64,000 nucleotides of DNA from the NCBI GenBank assembly GCA_002687935.1, contig NZBN01000002.1:102592-166591 (forward strand). Reading direction: 5' to 3'. Every line of letters starts with the position of its first letter. Positions within the stretch are counted from its first letter, which is position 1. The notes beneath the pieces were generated by a model, which saw nothing but the letters and a program-made list of their open reading frames with translations, did no database searches and was not told the origin of the DNA. Below, piece by piece: positions 7,503-15,126 of this stretch. A program made the position numbers and the translations under genes. Source of the stretch: Methanobacteriota archaeon. GTDB lineage: Archaea; Undinarchaeota; Undinarchaeia; Undinarchaeales; Undinarchaeaceae.

Positions 7503-9550
7503 AGACTGTCGCCGGCAGATAAAACTTGATTCTGGTGACTTCCCTCCCGATATACGGTGATTCCCTTACATCCACTCTTCCATGCAAATACCAGAGAATC
7601 ATTTATTTCCTTCAGTGTTGCTGTGTTTTTCAAATTTGCCGTCTTTGAAACTGAATTGTCTACATATTTTTGAAGGGCTGCCTGAATTTTGATATGCCAT
7701 TCAGGGGGTATGTCAAGAGAACTAACAAAAACATCGTGAACCTTTTTTGGAACTTCGGTGAAATTTTGGATTGAGCCAGTCTTTGCAATCTCGGCCATCA
7801 AGGCAGGAGAATAGAAACCGCCATCCATAGCAATCTTCTCGAAGATTGGGTTCGTATATACAAAACGACTGTCCCCAAGAACAGTCATAACATATGAAAT
7901 CGCAAAATTTGGTTCACAGCCGGAAGACACACCTGCAAGAATACTGATAGTTCCCGTAGGTGCAATTGCAATGCAAGTTGCATTCCTCATACGCCTCTTA
8001 TTTTTATGATGAATAGAGCCTTCCCAGGCCGGAAAGGTTCCACGATCCTTTGCCAGTATTTCTGATGTATTATACGCAGTGTCTTTGATATATTTCATAA
8101 GTTTCTCAGCCATTGCAAGACCTTTTTTCGAATCGTATTTTATGTCAAGCATATAGAGCATGTCAGCAAACCCGAAGATGCCAAGACCTATCTTTCGTGT
8201 ACTCTTTGTCGCGAATTCTATGTCGTGATTTGCATAGCTGGCAACATCTATGGAATTGTCAAGGAATCTAACTGCTGTCCTGACTGTCTGCCGGAGAAGA
8301 CTCCAGTCAATATCACTCCAGTCAGACTTCACCATTGCAACCAAATTTATTGAACCCAGATTACAACTTTCATTGGGAAGAAGGGGAACCTCCCCACAGG
8401 GGCTTGTTGCTTCAATCTCCCCGAGGTGTTTGCAAGGATGTTTCTTATTTATCTGATCTATAAAAACAATGCCGGGATCCCCTGTGAGCCAGGCACTGTG
8501 AACTATTAAATCAAAAAGGTCCCTTGCCCGGACCTCTCTGTGCTTCTTTTTTGTGTTAGGGTCAATAAGGTTGAATTTTCCATCCTTCATAACAGCCTTC
8601 ATAAAATTGTCAGTTATAGCAACAGATATGTTAAAATTGCTGAGCCTTCCAAAGCGGTTCTTTGAGCTTATGAAATCGAAAATATCTGGATGGTCAATGC
8701 GGAGAATTCCCATATTGGCTCCTTTTCTTCTACCACCTTGTTTTATGGCATTTGCAGAACTGTCAAAAACATCCATAAAGGCAAGGGGACCAGCTGCAGT
8801 ATCTGCACCGCCTGCAACCATACCCCGTTTTCCACGAAGCCTTGTAAATGAGAAGCCAGTACCCCCACCATTCTTGTTTACAAGAGCAGCAGTCTGAAGA
8901 GTTCCGAATATACCGTTAATCGAATCCTCTATTGGAAGAACAAGGCAGGAAGATAATTGATTCATCTGAGTTCCTGCGTTTGTTATAAGTGTACTACTTG
9001 GGAGAAAGTAGAGATTTTTCATCATCTCATAAAATTCCGTCTCAGTTTTCTTTATAGATTTTGAGCCATATTCTTTTTCAGCCCCTGCAACGGCTTTTGA
9101 AACACGCTTGAGAAGCTGTTGAGGAGTCTCTGTAATTTTTCCTTTATAATCTTTGAGAAGACATCTTCCTTTAAGGACTTCGAGAGCGTAAGTTGAAAAG
9201 TTAAGATTGCTTTCCTTGAAACTCTCACCAAGAACAAATTCATGTTCAGTTCTTTCTTTCTCTCTCTCATGTCTGAAAAGAATATATGCCTTTGCCGTTC
9301 TGTAATGACCGCCCTCAACGAGAGCTTTCTCAACAACATCCTGTATAGCCTCAACACTTAGGACTTTTCCAGAATACTTAGTTCGAAGAGATTTTACAAC
9401 TTCCTGACCTATTGAATAGGCCATCTCCCGGTCTTTGCCGGCAACAGACTGTGCGGCATTCCAGATAGCGTCCTTAATCTTCCCTGGCTTAAAAGGGACA
9501 AGCTCCCCAGTTCTCTTCTTTACTCTGGATAACTTAGAAGTTTTTGCCAT
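7499..9550 (-). CDS. nrdJ: Adenosylcobalamin-dependent (class II) ribonucleotide reductase, ATP-cone type
   Basis: 683 aa from the ATG at 9550, chosen because a TATA box lies 25 nt upstream (an in-frame ATG at 9565 is too close). N-terminal ATP-cone at about residues 8-98, then the 10-stranded catalytic barrel. The reducing cysteine pair would be C202 (SSCLVLPIEDS) and C396 (NESCNLGSINL), and the thiyl-radical cysteine C385 within SPCGE. The residue two before C385 is Ser383, where Asn is usual in this family. PTGTISILAG marks the phosphate-binding loop. The protein ends shortly after GCKGITVYREGS and lacks the C-terminal zinc-ribbon/cysteine tail that normally re-reduces the active site. Followed by cobO with a 4-bp overlap. 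Confidence 0.93.
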   Translation of the reverse strand: MAKTSKLSRVKKRTGELVPFKPGKIKDAIWNAAQSVAGKDREMAYSIGQEVVKSLRTKYSGKVLSVEAIQDVVEKALVEGGHYRTAKAYILFRHEREKERTEHEFVLGESFKESNLNFSTYALEVLKGRCLLKDYKGKITETPQQLLKRVSKAVAGAEKEYGSKSIKKTETEFYEMMKNLYFLPSSTLITNAGTQMNQLSSCLVLPIEDSINGIFGTLQTAALVNKNGGGTGFSFTRLRGKRGMVAGGADTAAGPLAFMDVFDSSANAIKQGGRRKGANMGILRIDHPDIFDFISSKNRFGRLSNFNISVAITDNFMKAVMKDGKFNLIDPNTKKKHREVRARDLFDLIVHSAWLTGDPGIVFIDQINKKHPCKHLGEIEATSPCGEVPLLPNESCNLGSINLVAMVKSDWSDIDWSLLRQTVRTAVRFLDNSIDVASYANHDIEFATKSTRKIGLGIFGFADMLYMLDIKYDSKKGLAMAEKLMKYIKDTAYNTSEILAKDRGTFPAWEGSIHHKNKRRMRNATCIAIAPTGTISILAGVSSGCEPNFAISYVMTVLGDSRFVYTNPIFEKIAMDGGFYSPALMAEIAKTGSIQNFTEVPKKVHDVFVSSLDIPPEWHIKIQAALQKYVDNSVSKTANLKNTATLKEINDSLVFAWKSGCKGITVYREGSHQNQVLSAGDSL

Positions 9551-9570
9551 ATTTTGTATAGGCAATATTG

Positions 9571-9579
9571 ATATTTAAA
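9571..9579 (-). promoter_or_regulatory. TATA box for nrdJ-cobO
   Basis: TTTAAATAT on the minus strand, centred 25 nt upstream of the nrdJ ATG at 9550. It overlaps the space just after the zinc-ribbon gene, so nrdJ-cobO has its own promoter downstream of the upstream nrd genes. Confidence 0.6.
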
Positions 9580-9807
9580 CTAAGAGTCGCACTTGCTCAT
9601 TCCACACTCAGGATTTGTACAGGAAGAACAGCCCTGTTCAACTTTTAGAGTATTTTTTCCACAATTTGGACATTTTGCAAGGGAAGCTTCATCAGTAGAC
9701 TCTTCTCCATCAGCAGAATCTGTATCAGAAGTCACTTCTTCTATTTCAGAGAGACTTTCCACTTCCTGTAGAGAAATTGTAGCTTGTCCGAATTTAATCA
9801 CCATCAC
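9580..9807 (-). CDS. Stand-alone zinc-ribbon protein resembling the C-terminal tail of class II RNR
   Basis: 75 aa from GTG 9807 (or 74 from the ATG at 9804). The first 45 residues are acidic and probably flexible. The last 30 hold eight regularly placed cysteines or near-cysteines: KCPNCG, QGCSSC, PECGMSKC. This CPxCG...EGCxxCxxCGxSKC pattern is the C-terminal extension of class II reductases, which neither reductase in this window carries. The start overlaps the stop of the upstream reductase (TGATG), with a G-rich Shine-Dalgarno just upstream, indicating coupled translation. Inferred role: thiol-exchange arm acting in trans for one or both reductases. A generic zinc ribbon cannot be excluded. 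Confidence 0.75.
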   Translation of the reverse strand: MMVIKFGQATISLQEVESLSEIEEVTSDTDSADGEESTDEASLAKCPNCGKNTLKVEQGCSSCTNPECGMSKCDS

Positions 9808-12314
9808 TTAACACCCCCTAAGTCAATCTTTCCAGATTTTACTGCATGATAAACTGTAGTCAGCCGACCATCTGCAAGAGATATTATACTGTCTCCTTTG
9901 AGAGTCTGCTTCTTGCCATCTTCAGAAGCTATTTTGAAGATCTTGTTCTTGAAATCCTGGAATTCTGAAGATTTGCTTCCAATACTGAGAATGGGGTAAC
10001 GACTCCCTTCCCTGTATATTGTTATACCTTTGAGACCCTTTCTCCATGCCTCAAGATACATGTTTGAAATCACCTCAGGCTCTATATCCTCAGGAAGATT
10101 ACAAGTGGATGAAATGCTGTGGTCTATGTATTTCTGGCAAATGGACTGAACCTCTATTCTCTTCTGCGGAACAATGTTATGAGCTGTTCTAAAGAAATGT
10201 TCAGGAAGTAGCCCCTTCAGAGAATCATCCGATTCCAGATTTTCAACTTTGTCAGAAAGTCCTTTAATATCCAAATAAGCCTGAACAGTTCCATGAAATA
10301 CTTTGAAAATTTTATTTCCGAAGGATTCTGAACGTCTTGTATAGTAGAGAGCAAAGATTGGCTCAACTCCGCCACTTACACCCATATAGTTTTTATCTCC
10401 GTCTTTAAAACCAAGAACTATATTTGAAATTGAACCAGTGGGGGCTATTGAAAGAAGTGCAATATTTCTAAGACCTTTTTCCTTAATGATTTGTTTTGTT
10501 TCTTCATCCAAGCTTTCCTGGAAAAAGGGATTTTTAGAATATTTCTCATAGTCATAAATAGCTGAGCTTCCTTTTTCCTCTGCGAGATGTGCAGAAGTTC
10601 TGTAAATTGTATTTGCGATGCGGCACATAACTTTCTCTATAATTTCAAGAGCTTCATCAGAATCATATCCAAGGCCAAGCTGATTCAAAAGGTCTGCAAT
10701 CCCCATAACACCGATACCGAGTCTGCGGGTTTCTCCGGCGGCAATTCTCTGACTCTCGAGAGCATTGAGGCTCTCATTCCATGTAACAACATTGTCAAGG
10801 AATCTTGTCAGATTTTTTGCAGAATGGTCGAGTCTCTCAAAATTAATTGAGGCATTATCAGTATATCCCTTGTCCACCATTCTTGAGAGATTTATAGAAC
10901 CTAAGTTGCAGGCACCTCCATCTTCAAGAGGAACTTCGCCACAAGGATTCGTTGAGCTTATGGGACGTTCGACATAGTTTGAAGGAGAATACTTAGTCAT
11001 AGAAGACCAGAAAATAAGTCCTGGTTCAGCAGTCTGATAATTTCCCTCAATGAAAAGATCCCAGACTTCTCTTGCCTTAACCAAATTTCTTACTTCCCCT
11101 GTATCATCTGATGCAAAATATAGTAAGAAATCACCAGAGTATTTGACAGCCAAGTCATAATCTTTGTTTGTTTCTAGCGAGTAATCACCATAAATATCTC
11201 TCTTTTTGATATCTTCAAGATCTGAAACATTTACCTTAAGGTCGTAATCACTGTGCAGTTTTTCATTGAGTGAGTCTATAGAGTCGAAATCCCCGAGTAG
11301 CTCGTATTCAGAAACATCTTTTGAAGGCACCCCATGGGAATAATTAAGAGCAAGAGTCTGAGGAGCTTTCATAACCGTTCCCTTCGGCTTTTTATAAAGA
11401 AGTAATTTATCAGAATCATGACTTGTTTGCTCGTCAACTGCCTGCATAAATTCATCTGAAACTTTTATACTTATATTTGCGAAACGGATTTGAGTATTGT
11501 CACGGACTTGTTTCTCAATTATTTCCAGCTGAGCATCAGTAAACTTGCCTGACCAGCTACACTGCTCAACAATTTGCTTAGTAACCCAGTTAGAAACCTT
11601 CTTTACTTTTAGGAAGTCCATAATGTCCGGATGCTTGACATCCAGAGTAAGCATAAGAGCACCTCTTCTTCCAGACTGACCAATTAGACCAGTAGTTAGT
11701 GAATAAATATCCATAAAAGAGACTGCCCCTGTAGATGTGTCAGCGGCGTTGTGGACCACAGCTCCCTTTGGACGAAGGGTGGATACATCAATCCCGATTC
11801 CCCCTCCATAAGATTCAGTTCTCGCGCACTGATATGCGGCATCATATATTGACTCTATACTGTCTTTTTTAATGAGAGCAACAAAGCAATTTGCAAGTGT
11901 TTTCAGGCGATAAAGATCTCCGGCTCCTGCGAGAACTCTCCCACCAGGAACATAATAACCATTATATAAATCATTGTAAAATTCAGACGCCCATTTTTCT
12001 CGCCCCTCATCAGAATCTTCAAGGGAAGCAATGAAGGCAGAAAGTCTTGCATAAACATCCTCTGGCCTCTTATCAACAAGATTTATGTCCAAATCCTTTA
12101 GATAATATTTTTTCTCGAATATGTTTTTTGCAAGTTCATTTCCGCAAAGATAGTCTGTAGAGTGGAGGGGAAGTGTCCCGTCTGCCTGTTTTTCCTTGAC
12201 ATATGAAAGAAGTTTTTTATAAGTCTGAACCGGTTCTTCACCAACTTTTTTAGCAAGATTGCTATCAAAATCAAACATATTAGCATAGCCATTAAGTGTT
12301 TCAGATTTTTGCAT
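9804..12314 (-). CDS. nrdJ: Adenosylcobalamin-dependent (class II) ribonucleotide reductase, without ATP-cone
   Basis: 836 aa. Catalytic features: C143 (LANCFVAL) and C469 (GACNLGSINL) as the reducing pair, N456-C458-E460 in NPCGE as the radical site, SIAPTGSISNIV as the phosphate loop, and KGITIYREGS near the C-terminus. There is no N-terminal ATP-cone; the first 100 residues are a different helical region. An insertion of roughly 150 residues lies between about 255 and 420. The C-terminus ends LTTVYHAVKSGKIDLGGVK with no cysteines, so the redox tail is missing and probably supplied by the next gene. Stop overlaps that gene; start is 2 nt from the stop of the NrdD-like gene, forming a three-gene operon. 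Confidence 0.92.
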   Translation of the reverse strand: MQKSETLNGYANMFDFDSNLAKKVGEEPVQTYKKLLSYVKEKQADGTLPLHSTDYLCGNELAKNIFEKKYYLKDLDINLVDKRPEDVYARLSAFIASLEDSDEGREKWASEFYNDLYNGYYVPGGRVLAGAGDLYRLKTLANCFVALIKKDSIESIYDAAYQCARTESYGGGIGIDVSTLRPKGAVVHNAADTSTGAVSFMDIYSLTTGLIGQSGRRGALMLTLDVKHPDIMDFLKVKKVSNWVTKQIVEQCSWSGKFTDAQLEIIEKQVRDNTQIRFANISIKVSDEFMQAVDEQTSHDSDKLLLYKKPKGTVMKAPQTLALNYSHGVPSKDVSEYELLGDFDSIDSLNEKLHSDYDLKVNVSDLEDIKKRDIYGDYSLETNKDYDLAVKYSGDFLLYFASDDTGEVRNLVKAREVWDLFIEGNYQTAEPGLIFWSSMTKYSPSNYVERPISSTNPCGEVPLEDGGACNLGSINLSRMVDKGYTDNASINFERLDHSAKNLTRFLDNVVTWNESLNALESQRIAAGETRRLGIGVMGIADLLNQLGLGYDSDEALEIIEKVMCRIANTIYRTSAHLAEEKGSSAIYDYEKYSKNPFFQESLDEETKQIIKEKGLRNIALLSIAPTGSISNIVLGFKDGDKNYMGVSGGVEPIFALYYTRRSESFGNKIFKVFHGTVQAYLDIKGLSDKVENLESDDSLKGLLPEHFFRTAHNIVPQKRIEVQSICQKYIDHSISSTCNLPEDIEPEVISNMYLEAWRKGLKGITIYREGSRYPILSIGSKSSEFQDFKNKIFKIASEDGKKQTLKGDSIISLADGRLTTVYHAVKSGKIDLGGVK

Positions 12315-14125
12315 TATTTTTTCCTCCCCTCAAATTTGATATATTTTGAACCTGATTTCTGCGCCTTATCCAAAAGATTCTGAAGACCACCAGATTCTGG
12401 AACTGGAAGTGACTGTAAAGCTCCCCCCTCGAGAAATGGAAGTAAGCTAGACTCAGATAAAAGCTTATTGGATGCATCGAGCTCCGAGGAAGCCCAAAAG
12501 GAAGGAGTGTAAGCACCAATTTTTGATGCGGCATTATAATTTATTGAATCCACTTTAAAAAATCTCTCCAGAATTTGTGTAGCCGGGCACCCTGCTATTT
12601 GAAAATCCAGACCGCTTTGCGCTCTGTATTCTTCGGCATTTTCCTTCATCCTTCCAAGAACTTTGCGACCGAAGTCTTGGGCAGTTTTTTCAGATAACTG
12701 AGAACCAGTTACAAGTTCTACAAATTCATTCATCCCAGTTATTCCAAGTGAAAGTGGTTGGATATCCGGAATCAAATAAGACTCGTCGTCAAGAATTTTT
12801 TGCTGAAGAAACGGTAGAAGATTTCCTTCCATACTTCGATGAACGACTTCTCTTTTTAGGAAAAGTATGTCCTTTGCCGCCGCCATTCTCTGATCCAGAA
12901 TAGTAAAAATCCTAGCCTCATCACTGCCAGAATCATATGCAATTTTAGGAAGATTGAGAGTGACAGTTTGAAGAACTCCTCCACGTGAAACTTCACTCTT
13001 AGGATAATTGAAAACATACGATGAGTTTTGATATGTAAGACCTTCCTGATTTCCAAGAACGAAATGAGGAGTCTGGAATTTTTCTGCAAGTTCAAGTGCC
13101 TTGGAAAGTAAGTCCTCAGAAGGAGAATCCCCAAGGAAGAGATTAAGTTGAGGATAGTCAAAGGGCTTTCCTGCATAATCTCCCTGAATATAAATATCCA
13201 GGACAGCCATAGCAATGGATTTTGACTCTTCAGAATAGTCAGAGTAAACACCTTTAGTGGAACCGCCTGAAGAAACTGCATCAGAAGAGGCAAGATTTTT
13301 AGGAATCTCAAAATGCAAATCAATTGTAGAAGTCATAGTCTGACCCCCACGAGTTACATACATGTGGCTCATTTCAAAAACGAACATCTGAACCAGTTGT
13401 TTTATTTTTGTATAATCGAGACCTTTGACATATGGCGCAAGAAGAACATTGAAGGCTATGAGACCCTGACTCCCTGAGCAATTTATCTGTGCAGCAGATA
13501 GAACTCTAGAAGCCTGGAGGAAGGCCACATCAGAAGCCTTTGCAGGACCAGCGACAGGAGCGAAGAGTCCAAGTCCGTCAACTTTGAGACCATTTCTTAG
13601 GAAGGGTCTGAGATCATGTGAAAGGCAGTAAGGTCTTGTTGCAAAATAATTCAGCCGATGAATATGTAAATTCCCACTCATGTGGTCATCAACGCGAGTT
13701 GGCGGAAGTATATTCACATAGGTATATTCTCTTGAAACAAGGTCCGCCATCATTTTATGAACTGTTTCAGGATTATGTGGAATTTTTTCAGTCTCAGATG
13801 GACCTGTAAAAATTAGCTCACGGACATCATAGACAGGCATTCCAAGACGAGTGTACCTCATTCTGGCGGATTCGTAACCGTGTTCAAGAAGCTTCACGTT
13901 GACTATCTCCCTTATCAGAGGAGCAGTTAGATACTTTAAGTGCATTCTAGAGACATCGTGCTCAACTTCCTGAGAGATTGACTTGGCGATTGACTCATCT
14001 ATACTTGTCTCCTCCACCAGAGACCTTACAATCTTCTCCTTACTAAAGGGAACGAGAATATTTTGAGATGTCCTGACACGTACGGATTCAGGTTTTTCTA
14101 TTGAAGAGGAAACTTGCGCAGTCAT
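12314..14125 (-). CDS. NrdD-like protein with ATP-cone, lacking the glycyl-radical domain
   Basis: 603 aa. Residues ~13-105 form an ATP-cone (nucleotide-sensing) domain. The rest follows anaerobic class III reductase NrdD: HIHRLNYFATRPYCLSHDL (C167), RGGQTMTSTIDL, LQTVTLNLPKIAY, and a C-terminal GGALQSLPVPES strand-loop. It stops right after SGSKYIKFEGRKK, just where NrdD continues into its zinc site and RVxGY glycyl-radical loop. The segment before VTLNLP, where NrdD carries the catalytic cysteine, reads YVFNYPKSEVSRGG, without cysteine. It is therefore probably catalytically inactive. The ATG at 14125 is preferred over a GTG at 14134 because AAGGTGG lies just upstream. First gene of the operon with the cone-less class II reductase. 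Confidence 0.82.
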   Translation of the reverse strand: MTAQVSSSIEKPESVRVRTSQNILVPFSKEKIVRSLVEETSIDESIAKSISQEVEHDVSRMHLKYLTAPLIREIVNVKLLEHGYESARMRYTRLGMPVYDVRELIFTGPSETEKIPHNPETVHKMMADLVSREYTYVNILPPTRVDDHMSGNLHIHRLNYFATRPYCLSHDLRPFLRNGLKVDGLGLFAPVAGPAKASDVAFLQASRVLSAAQINCSGSQGLIAFNVLLAPYVKGLDYTKIKQLVQMFVFEMSHMYVTRGGQTMTSTIDLHFEIPKNLASSDAVSSGGSTKGVYSDYSEESKSIAMAVLDIYIQGDYAGKPFDYPQLNLFLGDSPSEDLLSKALELAEKFQTPHFVLGNQEGLTYQNSSYVFNYPKSEVSRGGVLQTVTLNLPKIAYDSGSDEARIFTILDQRMAAAKDILFLKREVVHRSMEGNLLPFLQQKILDDESYLIPDIQPLSLGITGMNEFVELVTGSQLSEKTAQDFGRKVLGRMKENAEEYRAQSGLDFQIAGCPATQILERFFKVDSINYNAASKIGAYTPSFWASSELDASNKLLSESSLLPFLEGGALQSLPVPESGGLQNLLDKAQKSGSKYIKFEGRKK

Positions 14126-14176
14126 TTCTACCACCTTAAAACTTTCTTATGTGTATTTTGTGATAATTCAAAAAGC

Positions 14177-14184
14177 TTTAAATA
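14177..14184 (+). promoter_or_regulatory. Shared divergent TATA region, trmB-like gene / nrd operon
   Basis: TTTAAATA on the plus strand inside AAAGCTTTAAATAC. The TTTAAA core is palindromic and reads as a TATA box on both strands, about 50 nt from each start (14125 minus, 14230 plus). Both genes then carry the same Shine-Dalgarno AAGGTGG. A regulator bound here could control both directions. Confidence 0.5.
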
Positions 14185-14229
14185 CATTTTTAAACCATAC
14201 ACACATTAAACCGATTAAAGGTGGGAAAT

Positions 14230-15114
14230 ATGCTAGACCCTGAATTCAGAACACTACTCAAAGAAGAATATGGTTTCAGAGAAAACCACTTAATTTTGCT
14301 AAGCCATTTTATGTCTAATAAAAAAAAGAAACTTTCAGCAGAAAGTCTTTGGACTGAAACTGAAGTTCCTAAAGGAAGGATTTACGAATTTTTAAACGAC
14401 CTTGTTGACTGGGGATTCCTTGAAGTTGAATACAAAAAACCAAAAACCTACTCAATACTAAACCTGAAGGAAGCTCTACAAAACGCCATAAGTAGGAAAG
14501 AACGAAAATTAACTGAGACAGAAAAAAAGACTCTTGAAATGGCAAACAAAATAGAAAAAAGCTGGCGTACAGAAGTCGGAGAAAAAACAGGGAGCATACA
14601 AATTATAAGCAGTCCTGAGGAATTTTACATAAAAGCCCGTGAAATGTTAATGGACAGTACAGAGGCGAAGGTTTCAGAAAGAACACCTCTCCTCTTCCTT
14701 TCTACAGAAAGGAACTCAACATGGAGGAGGAGAACTTATGAGAGCATGATAGATATGACAGAAGCAAAGCGCCTAGATTTGAAATATATATTCTCTCTTG
14801 AAAATATAATAAAAATTGCATCTGAAAATGAAAACGCAGATGAAGTAATAAACAGTTTAAAGGATTCTCTTGAAAACGGCAACCTAACATGCAGATATGT
14901 AGCAGGAACCGGAATTGAGAGCATGCTTATTGTAAAAGACAGAGCACTTCTTGGAATTGTTTCTCCTAAAAGCGGATCTGTGGAAAATGGATTATACACT
15001 GAATCGAAGGAAATGGTGGATTCACTCCACAAGATGTATGACCTTGTATTTGATGAAGCTGAAACCCTTGGAATTAAAACTCTGCAGATATTAGGAAAGG
15101 CCCTGGAAGAATAA
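14230..15114 (+). CDS. TrmB-family transcriptional regulator
   Basis: 294 aa. N-terminal winged helix (about residues 5-85) with recognition region ETEVPKGRIYEFLNDLVDWGFLEV, a helical linker, and a C-terminal effector-type domain like TrmB proteins (TSSPEEF-like SSPEEFYIKAREML, then LLFLSTERNS). The ATG at 14230 has AGGTGGGAA directly upstream; an in-frame GTG at 14221 lies within that Shine-Dalgarno. It is divergent from the NrdD-like/class II reductase operon with a shared TATA region, so control of nucleotide reduction or autoregulation is a reasonable inference. The effector ligand cannot be read from sequence. Confidence 0.85.
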   Translation: MLDPEFRTLLKEEYGFRENHLILLSHFMSNKKKKLSAESLWTETEVPKGRIYEFLNDLVDWGFLEVEYKKPKTYSILNLKEALQNAISRKERKLTETEKKTLEMANKIEKSWRTEVGEKTGSIQIISSPEEFYIKAREMLMDSTEAKVSERTPLLFLSTERNSTWRRRTYESMIDMTEAKRLDLKYIFSLENIIKIASENENADEVINSLKDSLENGNLTCRYVAGTGIESMLIVKDRALLGIVSPKSGSVENGLYTESKEMVDSLHKMYDLVFDEAETLGIKTLQILGKALEE

Positions 15115-15126
15115 ATTTATCTGGAT

